From contig JACMQE010000308.1 of assembly GCA_014377145.1 (NCBI GenBank), positions 1-7,137 of the forward strand: a DNA stretch of 7,137 nucleotides. The letters are read 5' to 3'. Under the pieces are notes generated by a model. The model was not told the DNA's origin and did no database searches. It saw nothing but the letters and a program-made list of their open reading frames with translations. Source of the stretch: Glaciimonas sp. GTDB lineage: Bacteria > Pseudomonadota > Gammaproteobacteria > Burkholderiales > Burkholderiaceae. How positions within the stretch are numbered: position 1 is the first letter of the stretch; each line of letters starts with the position of its first letter. Both the position numbers and the translations under genes were made by a program. Shown here one piece after another: positions 1 to 7,137 of the stretch.

Positions 1-2532
1 CGTGCGGATCCGACCAATGATTGCTGCTGGGATCGTTGAGGGCATCATTAACTTGCGTAAAGGGCAGATAGAATCGGCTGGCGCCCAAGATGGGTTTGAG
101 CGCGAACTCAGCCGTATTGGCCGCGATTGGGATGGCGGTAAAATGCAGGCCGGTGCGCGTGCCGCGTTTTTCTTAAAAGGCAAGGTCAAAGGAGAGTATC
201 TGTTGCCTACGGCTTTCGAAAGTGAAAAAGACGTCAAAGATCGGCTATTCCGTGACATCCAGCCCGACCGCTACTATCCGGTTTATGGCGATTCCGTGCA
301 GCGGGGTTTCGATGCACAATCGACCAGCCGTTTTTACGTGCGCGTCGACAAGCAGAACAGCTATTTTTAGTGTACGGCGATTTCCTGACGCAGGATAGCG
401 GCTCGGTACGATAGTTAAAACGCGCTACCAGCGTGGCGTTACCAGCCTTAAACACCACTTTCAAAGTATCGCTGGGGTATCACGCCAATTTATTCGCCAG
501 CCGCGATAGCCTGGTAGAACAGGTCAAAGAAATTCCGACGAATGGGACTTCAGGAATATTCGCCATCTTTGGCGCCGATTTTGTAGAGAACAGCGAACGC
601 ATAGAAATTATCACCTAGGACCGTAATCAGCCGGGGATAGTATTGAATACACGGATGTTGGCAAACTTTGCCGATTACGCCATTGAACCGTTGAGCGGCA
701 CTTTGCTGATAGAATCTCCGGTACCCAGCACCGATACTAAGGGTAAATCCTAACCAAATTCGGATTACCTATGAGTCCGACTGTAACGGTGCCAAGTTCT
801 GACTTTAAGGTGGCGATGTTGAATTCAAGGTTGCTAGTGATGTTACGCTCGGTGCCGTTGCGGTTCACGATCGTAATCCTGTTCAAACACGTGCTTTACG
901 CGGTGTGACTTTACAAGCGGAACTAGCGTCCGGGACAACGCTGGCAGCAGAGATAGCACAAACTGAGATTGCGGACGTGCGCGGGCAAGGCACGCGATCT
1001 AATTGCTACATCAAACGGCGTTGATCAAAGCGCGTTTGCAAGCGGTACAAACCGACGCTGGCTTCGACAACCTTAATGCTGCTGTGCCTGCGGGTAAGAC
1101 CGATATCCGTGTGCAAGTCGAGTACCGTTTGAATGCGCGCGGTACATTAAAAGGTGAACTGGTTAACGCGCGCACGGGGGGTTGGTACCGGGACCAATTC
1201 AGGTTTCAACGCTGGGAGTAATTCAGGTATGGGCATCTCCAATGCCGCCACCAAAGAGCTTAAAGGATTGTTAGTCAGCGCAGAGCATGTTTTTGATGGC
1301 GGTGTGCGGGCCGAAATCGGCAGTCGCGTGGTCCGTGGTCAATCAGCTAGTAATGCGGGGGCAGCTGATCTCAACTTAAATACCTTGCGCGTCAGACTCA
1401 CTACCCCCCCATCCCATGGATCGCCAGCGCCAGTTTTTACCGGAGTACGAACGTGACATGCCCGACGCCAATCAGCGCTTGCTGGCCTTTGGCGGCGATT
1501 ATCAACTCAAGCCAGCACTCGGCTATACGGACGACACGAAGCGATATCGAGTCTGGATAATTTATATGAGTTGGACGACCAGCAACAAGGCGGCCAATAT
1601 CGCAGCTTCGCGGTGATAGAAACGGAATCTACCAGACGCCAGTTTGTTTAGCGAATACCGCCTGGGTAGCGCCATGGATGGACGCGATGCACAAGCTCTG
1701 CTATATTGGTTTGCGCAATGGTTGGAATTTGGCCGAAGGCGTGCGCTTAAACACCAGCTACGAACAAGCCCGCACACTTTCTAATGCCAGTGACAATGGT
1801 GATAACAGCAACGAAGGTGACACCACCGCTTTGACCGGCCAGATCGATTATTTAGCAAGCGCGCGCTGGAAGGTTAGCGCCGGTTTGGAAATGCGTCAAA
1901 GTGACCGCGAGCGCAGTATGCTGAACAATCTGAGTGTGGCATTTAAGCTAGACCATGATTGGACCTTTTTGGGTAAAAGTACGCTTTACTAGACCACCGG
2001 GCGGGATACGCATACTCATGAGGGCCTACAGATGCGTCAACGTTTTGGATTTGCTTATCGGCAGACTGCACAAAATACAGTCAAGGTGCTGGGATGCTAC
2101 GAACATCGGCTGGAAAGCGGTGGTTTAACCCTGTTGTCCGACGCTCGCTGCTAAGTCCATTTGCTATCGCCCCATGTCACCATCAAGCCGAGCCGAAAGG
2201 TAACGATTTCAAGCCGTTATTCTTACAAGCATGTTAGGAAAGGCGGGGTAATTAATAGCAAGTTGCAAGGTCATCTGGTCTCGGGACGAGTAAGTCGCGA
2301 TTTGACGCAAAAATGGGATGTCACCATTGCTGCTTCTATATTCGCCGACAACGCTGGTCAGCACAGTTATGCCATGAGTGGCGAAGCCGGATATCGGATG
2401 GGCGATGACCTGTGGGTCTCCGTTGGTTATAACTTCTTTGGTTTTACCGATCAAGACTTTAGCGATATTGCACAAACGACAAAGGGAGCGTATCTGCGTG
2501 TCAGATACAAATTCGATGAAAACAGTTTTTAA
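1..2532 (+). pseudogene. Decayed large outer-membrane beta-barrel protein, 3' part (5' end outside window)
   Basis: Joining forward frames gives one continuous protein, so this is a single broken gene. Frame 2 (1-367) reads MIAAGIVEGIIN, ARAAFFLKGKVKGEYLLPTA and YPVYGDSVQRGFDAQSTSR. Frame 1 (370-745) has VYGDFLTQDSGSVR and NLFASRDSLVEQVKEIPTNG. Frame 2 (746-1000) has NQIRITYESD and then VEFKVASDVTLGAVAVHDRN. Frame 1 resumes to about 1178, frame 2 to 1404, frame 3 (AFGGDYQL) to about 1535, frame 2 to about 1640, frame 3 (LFSEYRLGSAMDGRDAQA) to about 1698, and frame 1 runs to the TAA at 2530. In-frame stops lie at 412, 616, 800, 806, 1990 and 2152. From memory this matches large Burkholderiales barrel proteins, often annotated as OmpA-like or DUF11-associated, with Ig-like N-terminal domains. 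Such proteins sit in the outer membrane, and their substrate is unknown to me. Gaps against the remembered family are small, so decay is by point changes and short indels. Sequencing error is the alternative. Confidence 0.85.
2485..2529 (+). other. Outer-membrane C-terminal beta-signal of the decayed barrel gene
   Basis: The last 15 codons read GAYLRVRYKFDENSF and are followed by TAA. Alternating aromatic or hydrophobic residues (Y, L, V, Y, F) and a terminal Phe are the known signature by which the BAM machinery recognises outer-membrane beta-barrels. The preceding strand, DDLWVSVGYNFFGF in the same frame, also has barrel-strand character. The signal sits in the longest intact stretch of the pseudogene, which is open from 2155 to 2529. 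Confidence 0.75.
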
Positions 2533-2624
2533 GCACAAAGTTTTTTGAATACACGATTAACGCTATGATATCGAATCAATTTTTACTATTTTTGTGTTGA
2601 CGATACGTAGATTTTCTATTTATC

Positions 2625-2634
2625 GGGGAGGAGA
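2625..2634 (+). promoter_or_regulatory. Strong Shine-Dalgarno site of the second decayed gene
   Basis: GGGGAGGAGA lies immediately before the GTG at 2635. It is the best ribosome binding site in the window and fixes the start of the Ig/DUF11 gene. An ATG at 2649 lies about 17 bases from the core and hits a stop four codons later, so it is a poorer start. The 102 bases between the two pseudogenes (2533-2634) are AT-rich. They contain a TTGACG at 2597-2602, but I see no convincing -10 box at the right distance. Confidence 0.6.
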
Positions 2635-2638
2635 GTGA

Positions 2639-2707
2639 CGTCAAAAATATGCGGCTTGTTTAATACTAAGCTTAATATTGTTGTGTGGTGTGCCGCAGAC
2701 GTTGGCG
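2639..2707 (+). other. Signal peptide segment, out of frame with its GTG start
   Basis: Frame 2 encodes RQKYAACLILSLILLCGV and then PQTLA, followed by LNFTWVHKP. This is a textbook Sec signal: a positive n-region, a 12-residue hydrophobic core, Pro-Gln, and an A-type cleavage site after TLA. The GTG at 2635 is in frame 1, so one extra base between GTG and the CGT at 2639 separates start from signal. In the GTG frame the translation is hydrophilic and meaningless, and it ends at 2838. Confidence 0.7.
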
Positions 2708-3188
2708 CTGAACTTTACCTGGGTCCACAAGCCAACAGAGGCAATGGTAGGGGTGGTGTGCGTAAATCTCAGGATGGCAATAACGTCAGCTGGTGCGCTA
2801 TATACGTAGGTGATGATTCTAATATTTGTTGCTTATAAGGATGGCAAAAACTGTCTTCTACTAGGCAGCCTGGATGCCAATGTGATTCCCTCTGTTCCTA
2901 ATAAAAAAGTTGCCTACAGGTTGCATGGAAACGGTCCGTTCGGTAATGACGATAGCTGGGGCGAGATGATAGTACAGCCTCTTAGCGGTGGCTTTACTTC
3001 AGCTACACCTGACCAATACACGTCGGGTAAGGTCAATATTAACGCCGTTACGAAAGGAAATGGCGCGAATAGTGAGTAAGGGTATGGAGCGCTGAGGACG
3101 GCTGGGTCGACCAAGGTTCGGCATCCACCATCATCTTCACAGGATTGCGGGCAGGAGAACATACTTTAGATAATACAATAGAGGCTTC

Positions 3189-4756
3189 GAAACGAAGGCG
3201 CATAGTACGACTATACATATACTCGGCGGTACATTTAGTGCAGCGACAGTCGAAGGTTCCATATTACGCATGAGCAGCGAAGTAACGGGAGGCGCTGACC
3301 AGATTCGTATATTCAGAGGTGTCGGCGCAAACACGGAGGTTAGTACGTTTGCAACCGATGGAAATTTCACTGTTGTCGTTGACAATTTGCCTGTCGGTAC
3401 ACATACCCTTCATGCCTATGCTTATCACGCTGGCAGTTAATACCTTAGCCTTGGGACCAAAGAAGTTACCATTAGTAAACCCCGGCACTAAGTTTATCCA
3501 AGCCTGCGCCTGATATTTGGCAGAGAGGCGCGGGGATAACCATTAGCGGGCACGTAAAAAGTACAGTGAACATTGCAAAGATCGGAATTGAGCAACATAA
3601 AGCCATCGCTAATACGGTAGCATATGGATACTCGAGATATATTTGTGAGACCGAACAAACTTGCGGTTCAGCGGCAGATTACGCGATTGTTGATTCAGTA
3701 TATCTACCGCTTCCCTGGCCTGAAGACGTTGAATTTGTTTTATGGGCGAAGGATGTCAATGGCATCGAAACTTACTCTACGATTGGAGGCAGTGCAACCG
3801 GTGCAGGGCGGCTCGCAAGATACGACGCAACTTGCACCATCATTGCGTAGCCTACAGGTATTGTGTAGGCCATGGTAGGCAACATCAGTTTTGGTACACC
3901 ATTTACCGTAAAAGTCAACGTTAGCGATAAATTAAGCGGTATCGATTTTGCTAAAGTTAAACTCCGTTGGAAACCAGGCATCGGCAGTTGGTCGAAAGGT
4001 ACACTTATGACACATGGCACGGGCAATCGTTATACGGTGCCAGACAGTCAGCACTTACAGTACAGGTTGCAACTAGTGATAATGCTGGTAACGTCATCGC
4101 TTACGCTCGGGACAAACAGCATACCTTCACCTTTAGAAAACCGGGAGCCAGTTTGGCTAAGCCCGCAATAAATAGTTGGTATAAAGAGGAGGAAGTAGGC
4201 TTAGCCGGGACGGTGATGATGTCTGATGTTGAGATTAGCACTGTCTCGGTAGATGTACGAAAAGCGGGCGAAACAGGCAATGCGTATAGCTTTGATTCTT
4301 ATTGGCTATGTAGTAACAGCGTCGCTTATGGTTCATCAAACTATTTGACCTTCACTGATAGCGGGGTTCCGCGACCATGGAAACAAAATATTAAACTCAC
4401 GATAACGGCCGCAGATATTCATGGCAACAAGATATATTGGCATTACCTTGGCGAAGGGAATTGTGGTCCTGCCAGTGAGTGCAATTTTGATCAATTTGAA
4501 TATGAAGAAAATCTATATAAAGAGGAGCTTGAAATAGCTATTTTGTCCGAGGATGTACTTGGCAGTGCATTGCGTTTTCCACGCTAGATAGCAACGATGA
4601 CTCTATTTGGGTTGGCCATCACCAGCGCGGCGAATTTTTCGTATACCTTTTAAAAACGACTTGCCTGCTATTGTCGGAATTGTATTGTCTATCCCAGCCA
4701 TTGATCGCGCTGGTAACGCTAGTGCGCTGACAAAGATTGCGATTGCCGTTCAGAGT
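3189..4756 (+). other. Tandem Ig-like repeat region of the decayed surface protein
   Basis: Several beta-sandwich-like repeats can be followed across frames. The repeat beginning at 3189 has GGADQIRIFRGVG, DGNFTVVVDNLPVGTHTLHA. Later repeats end with a related strand motif: AKDVNG (3746-3763), SDNAGN (4075-4092), AADIHGN (4411-4428) and AIDRAGN (4697-4717). FTVKVNVSDKLSGIDFAKVK (3899-3958) is a typical bacterial Ig-like opening. Cysteines occur in pairs (YICETEQTC; GNCGPASEC), which fits an exported, disulfide-stabilised protein. Assignment to a specific Ig family would need a profile search. Confidence 0.65.
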
Positions 4757-5160
4757 CCCAAATTAACCTTGCTGGTCCAGCAGTTAGCAACTTTCCCGCC
4801 AAGGCAAGCATGGTTTGTCGGGGCACGTGTTGTCTACCGCCTGACGTTAGCGGCAGCTATAGATTCTACGTGTGCCACTAATATTAGTTTGACTTATGTG
4901 CTTCCTGCCCAGTTGCACTTGGTTCCTGCTTCGGCCCCCTCACTTGTCATCAGCGATGTTGCACTGAAAGTTACGCTCGACCCAAGCTGGACCGGTGAGC
5001 CCAGCGCCAGTCGACTGCTGAATGCTGGAGGCAAGCTATGTGCGGGACAATCACTGACCATTGACATTCCGCTGGTCCTTGGTGTCAACAAAATGGGACA
5101 GACTGCGGTCAGTCTATTTGAGGCCACCGCAGACGGATTAAGTGTCGTATTGAAAGAAAA

Positions 5161-5484
5161 AATACCATCACCATGATGCCTGACCAAGGATTGCTAGAGT
5201 TTACGAAAACAGTCGATCAAGATAGGGCAAATGGGCGACGACCTAACTTACACCATCATCTTTAAAAACCGTTCGGACCAAAATCTTACCCTGCGTGAAA
5301 TAAAAGATATTGTTGCCGCTTTTATACGCAGGTGCAAGGGGAACCAGAGTGCGGTGATATGCCATCGGGACTAACATGCACAGCTTTACCGCTAAAGGGA
5401 AAAAAGCTTATTAGGTAGACTTTTACCGGTCAACTAGCACCAGGAGCGTTTGGAGAAGTGTTCTATGAGGTGCAGATCGAATAA
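5161..5484 (+). other. DUF11 domain remnant
   Basis: Three frame segments join into a recognisable DUF11 domain. Frame 1 gives LLEFTKTVDQ (5191-5220). Frame 2 gives GQMGDDLTYTIIFKN (5225-5269). Frame 1 then gives CGDMPSGLTCTALPLKGKK (from about 5350), followed after a stop by TFTGQLAPGAFGEVFYEVQ. The K-T-V-D opening, the GD-LTYTI strand, the P-G-L-T-C turn and the FTG-LAPG-G-V ending are the usual order in this family. A TAG at 5416 stands where family members usually have Trp (TGG to TAG). DUF11 repeats are found in bacterial surface proteins, and the molecular function is not established. Confidence 0.75.
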
Positions 5485-5885
5485 TCGGGTGCAATGAACA
5501 TTGATATAAAAATAAATCACAGTACGCGGATCATCGAGAATCAAAGCTATTTGCAGGTATTTGGCTAATATTGTGTTGGTGCTAGAATGTTTTAAATTGC
5601 GGACAAGTAAATAACTAACAAGTGAAGGCATTCACGTATAGTGCCGGTTGTCTACAATAATGCTAGCATTTGTAATCTCAATATAATTGGGTCCTTACAA
5701 GCATTCAGTGGCGCTGTTGTTCGTTAATTCCGTCAGGACGCTATGCTGCAATAATTAGTTTCTACATAAAATCCGACATTTCAGCACAATTCTATGCAGT
5801 TTTTCATCGGAGTTGAGTCGGATGGATGTAATGTGTGTATTTTGCGGCATTTTGCATCCCGCCTAAGACGTCTTTATATTGATAC

Positions 5886-5919
5886 GATGATGTCTATGAT
5901 AATAAAAATTATCGTCATC
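5886..5919. repeat. AT-rich imperfect inverted repeat upstream of tpiA
   Basis: GATG (5886-5889) and ATGATAAT (5896-5903) pair with ATTATCGT (5908-5915) and CATC (5916-5919) around an AAAA loop. There is one T-G pair and a six-base bulge on the left arm. It lies just before the candidate tpiA -35 box. It could be a weak terminator for upstream transcription or an operator, but no T-tract follows directly and AT-rich hairpins of this size arise by chance. Confidence 0.3.
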
Positions 5920-5929
5920 CTATTTTAGT

Positions 5930-5959
5930 TTGACTGTTTTGGTGCTTACGCGTTAGAGT
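5930..5959 (+). promoter_or_regulatory. Candidate sigma70-type promoter for tpiA
   Basis: TTGACT (5930-5935) matches the -35 consensus at five of six positions. It is followed after 18 bases by TAGAGT (5954-5959), which matches the -10 box at four of six. Transcription would start near 5966, leaving a leader of about 25 bases before the tpiA ATG. The position is right and the -35 is good, but the -10 is weak. Confidence 0.4.
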
Positions 5960-5992
5960 ACTGGATTATCAAAATATTAGGCTTTGTCAATC

Positions 5993-6739
5993 ATGCGCCG
6001 CAATCTCGTAGCTGGAAATTGGAAAATGAATGGCAGCCTGACTGCCAATGCTGCATTGTTAGTCGAACTTAAAGCTGGTCTTGGACAAATTGGTTGCGAT
6101 GTCGCCGTCTGTGTGCCGACTCCCTATCTCGCTCAATGCCAATCTACGCTTGCGGGAACGGTGTTGACATTAGGCGCGCAAGATGTGTCTGTGCATGTTT
6201 CAGGTGCTTATACGGGCGAAGTTGCCGCCTCGATGCTGCTGGATTTTGATTGTAAATATGTCATTGTTGGGCATTCTGAGCGACGCGTATTTCATGGTGA
6301 AACCAATCACCTGGTTGCACAAAAGACGCTAAGAGCCTTGCAAGCAGGTTTAACGCCCATCGTTTGCGTTGGTGAAACGCTGGTGCAGCGCGAGGCAGGC
6401 GAAACAGATGCAGTCGTTGCTGAGCAGCTAGATGCTGTATTGGCGCTGATTAATGTGTCGGCCATCAAAGAAATAGTGATTGCCTACGAGCCTGTATGGG
6501 CAATTGGCACTGGCAAAACAGCAACGCCGCAAATGGCTCAAGACGTGCATGCAGCTTTGCGCGGTAAACTAGCTCTTGTGGATAGAGAGTCTGCAGCGCT
6601 AGTCCAGATTTTGTACGGTGGTAGTATGAAGCCGGATAATGCAGTCGAATTATTAGCAATGCCCGATATTGATGGCGGACTGATTGGCGGCGCTGCTTTG
6701 AAAGCCGCTGACTTTCTCTCAATCGTCGCGGTAGCTTAA
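5993..6739 (+). CDS. tpiA: Triosephosphate isomerase
   Basis: This cytoplasmic glycolytic enzyme interconverts dihydroxyacetone phosphate and glyceraldehyde 3-phosphate, normally as a homodimer with a TIM-barrel fold. The protein is 248 residues, the usual length. It contains AGNWKMNG with Asn9 and Lys11 near the N-terminus, the catalytic histidine in IVGHSERR (His94), the catalytic glutamate in [11 protein letters not shown] (Glu166) with the mobile loop that follows, and phosphate-binding YGGS (208-211) and GGLIGGAAL (228-236). All key residues are present and the frame is unbroken. I chose the ATG at 5993 because relatives begin [16 protein letters not shown] at 5984 would add three residues but has no better ribosome site, and the site for the ATG is itself weak (TTAGG at 5977-5981). 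secG follows on the same strand. Confidence 0.97.
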   Translation: MRRNLVAGNWKMNGSLTANAALLVELKAGLGQIGCDVAVCVPTPYLAQCQSTLAGTVLTLGAQDVSVHVSGAYTGEVAASMLLDFDCKYVIVGHSERRVFHGETNHLVAQKTLRALQAGLTPIVCVGETLVQREAGETDAVVAEQLDAVLALINVSAIKEIVIAYEPVWAIGTGKTATPQMAQDVHAALRGKLALVDRESAALVQILYGGSMKPDNAVELLAMPDIDGGLIGGAALKAADFLSIVAVA

Positions 6740-6760
6740 TGCCCCAGAATTTTTTAAATA

Positions 6761-6774
6761 TCGATTGCAATCGA
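6761..6774. repeat. Perfect 14-bp palindrome between tpiA and secG
   Basis: TCGATTGCAATCGA is identical to its reverse complement and lies 22 bases after the tpiA stop, preceded by a T6-A3 run. It has no central loop, so it is more likely a dimeric protein-binding site or chance than an intrinsic terminator. No T-tract follows it. No second copy was noticed in the window. Confidence 0.35.
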
Positions 6775-6898
6775 CGTGAGAAATTAGTATGGCAACAAAT
6801 CACATGGCATTGGCTAGCTACATTCAAGGCGGGAACCAGGTTCTAAAAAGTATTGAATTGTAAAAAATAGCATTAGCTCTCGATTAAAAACTCATTAA

Positions 6899-7137
6899 AT
6901 GAACTCAGTACTAACTATTATCGTTGTTGTTCAAGTTTTGTCGGCATTGACGATCATCGGTCTCGTCTTATTGCAGCATGGTAAGGGTGCCGACATGGGC
7001 GCTGCGTTTGGCGCGGGCGCCTCAGGCAGTTTATTTGGCGCGACCGGCTCATCTAATTTTCTTTCGAAATCGACCGGACTGGCAGCGCTGATCTTTTTCT
7101 GCGCAACATTAGCTTTGGTATATCTAGGCAGTCATCA
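6899..7137 (+). CDS. secG: Preprotein translocase subunit SecG (3' end cut by window)
   Basis: SecG is the small inner-membrane subunit of the SecYEG channel. It stimulates SecA-driven export of unfolded proteins. The 79 residues visible show the family layout: a first membrane helix (about residues 3-24, VLTIIVVVQVLSALTIIGLV), the conserved cytoplasmic loop with LLQHGKGADMGAAFG and GASGSLFGATGSSNFLSK (about 24-58), and a second helix (about 59-77, TGLAALIFFCATLALVYLG). Only a variable C-terminal tail is missing. The ATG is set by alignment to the usual start of the first helix. No Shine-Dalgarno sequence is seen before it (CGATTAAAAACTCATTAA). The gene lies 159 bases after tpiA, and tpiA-secG adjacency is common in betaproteobacteria. 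The two are probably co-transcribed, although the gap is wide enough for a separate promoter. Confidence 0.95.
   Translation, partial: MNSVLTIIVVVQVLSALTIIGLVLLQHGKGADMGAAFGAGASGSLFGATGSSNFLSKSTGLAALIFFCATLALVYLGSH

Larger units (their letters stand above)
2635..5484 (+). pseudogene. Decayed secreted protein with Ig-like repeats and DUF11 domain
   Basis: This appears to be a full-length but broken gene for an exported multi-domain surface protein. In order it shows a GTG start, a signal peptide in another frame (2639-2707), a poorly resolved first beta-rich domain (about 2830-3187), Ig-like repeats (about 3189-4756), a 189-residue open stretch (4607-5173) with DUF11-like text (ARVVYRLTL, ATNISLTYVLPAQLHLVP), and a clear DUF11 domain to 5484. 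Frame shifts are inferred near 2638, 3070, 3187, 3480, 4050, 4570, 4655, 5157-5162, 5221 and 5312. In-frame stops occur at 2807, 3438, 3848, 3866, 5416 and 5482. Proteins of this build are typically extracellular or envelope-attached and thought to act in adhesion or matrix formation. No specific role can be read here. The gene starts 103 bases after the barrel pseudogene on the same strand, which suggests a former functional pair. The true 3' end may lie further on, because frame 1 continues to 5568. Confidence 0.8.
5485..5992. other. Non-coding stretch between the DUF11 pseudogene and tpiA
   Basis: I see no intact gene on either strand. The start may be the eroded tail of the DUF11 gene: frame 1 stays open after the stop at 5482 to 5568, and the same frame reads VPVVYNNASICNLNIIGSL at 5641-5697, which resembles DUF11 inter-repeat text but is too degraded to be sure. 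From about 5740 the sequence becomes AT-rich and looks intergenic. It holds a 7-bp inverted repeat (ATCCGAC at 5771, GTCGGAT at 5817), a 10-bp palindrome AAGACGTCTT (5865-5874), an imperfect hairpin and a candidate promoter. Confidence 0.6.

Noticed and set aside
1003..1221. Separate small genes in the open stretches of the pseudogene region (for example 1003-1221, 1154-1456, 3967-4587, 4607-5176)
   Set aside because: Their translations join end to end into two continuous proteins, they lack ribosome sites of their own, and their start codons fall within domain text.
2209..2538. 109-codon open frame on the minus strand opposite the end of the barrel gene
   Set aside because: The plus strand here encodes clear barrel strands and the C-terminal beta-signal. 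The minus translation shows no family features.
2545..2569. TTGAAT and TATGAT as a promoter between the two pseudogenes
   Set aside because: The spacing is only 13 bases, too short for a sigma70 promoter.
5984..5992. Alternative TTG start for tpiA three codons upstream
   Set aside because: Relatives begin at the MRR position, and the TTG has only two bases between it and the weak purine stretch.
6465..6827. 120-codon open frame on the minus strand over the end of tpiA
   Set aside because: It lies opposite the conserved coding frame of tpiA, its translation is rich in R, Q and L with no recognisable motif, and it is best explained as a shadow.
6833..6843. GAACC-A-GGTTC inverted repeat before secG
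   Set aside because: The one-base centre cannot form a hairpin loop, and the arms are only five bases, so it is likely chance.
6789..6863. ATG-started 24-codon frame between tpiA and secG
   Set aside because: It is short, lacks a convincing ribosome site and has no recognisable feature.

Overview
The window looks like the chromosome of a betaproteobacterium, most likely Burkholderiales and perhaps near Oxalobacteraceae. The evidence is an intact tpiA followed by secG in the same direction, the wording of both proteins (for example QHGKGADMGAAFGAGASGS in SecG), and an upstream pair of large cell-surface genes of a type I know from that group. The taxonomic call rests on memory of family sequences, not on a search.

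Bases 1-2532 hold the 3' part of a decayed gene for a large outer-membrane beta-barrel protein. No single frame is open, but joining segments from all three forward frames gives a continuous protein. It runs from a conserved block (MIAAGIVEGIIN, ARAAFFLKGK, YPVYGDSVQRGFDAQSTSR) to a typical outer-membrane C-terminus ending in Phe. About eight frameshifts and six in-frame stops interrupt it.

Bases 2635 to about 5484 hold a second decayed gene on the same strand. It has a strong ribosome binding site, a GTG start, a signal peptide shifted out of frame from that start, a chain of immunoglobulin-like repeats with D-x-x-G-N strand motifs, and at least one DUF11 domain at the end. It carries a similar load of frameshifts and stops. 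The two genes probably once supplied a related cell-envelope function, with a secreted Ig/DUF11 adhesin-like protein next to a barrel protein. They appear to have been lost together.

Bases 5485-5992 are non-coding. They may contain an eroded tail of the DUF11 gene, an AT-rich inverted repeat and a candidate tpiA promoter. tpiA (5993-6739) encodes complete triosephosphate isomerase with all catalytic residues. A 159-base gap with a perfect 14-bp palindrome separates it from secG (6899 to the window end), which encodes the small SecYEG translocon subunit and is cut by the window edge.

The main point of interest is the sharp contrast between two heavily decayed adjacent surface-protein genes and the intact housekeeping genes next to them. 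I found no RNA gene, CRISPR array, insertion sequence or new system that I could support.
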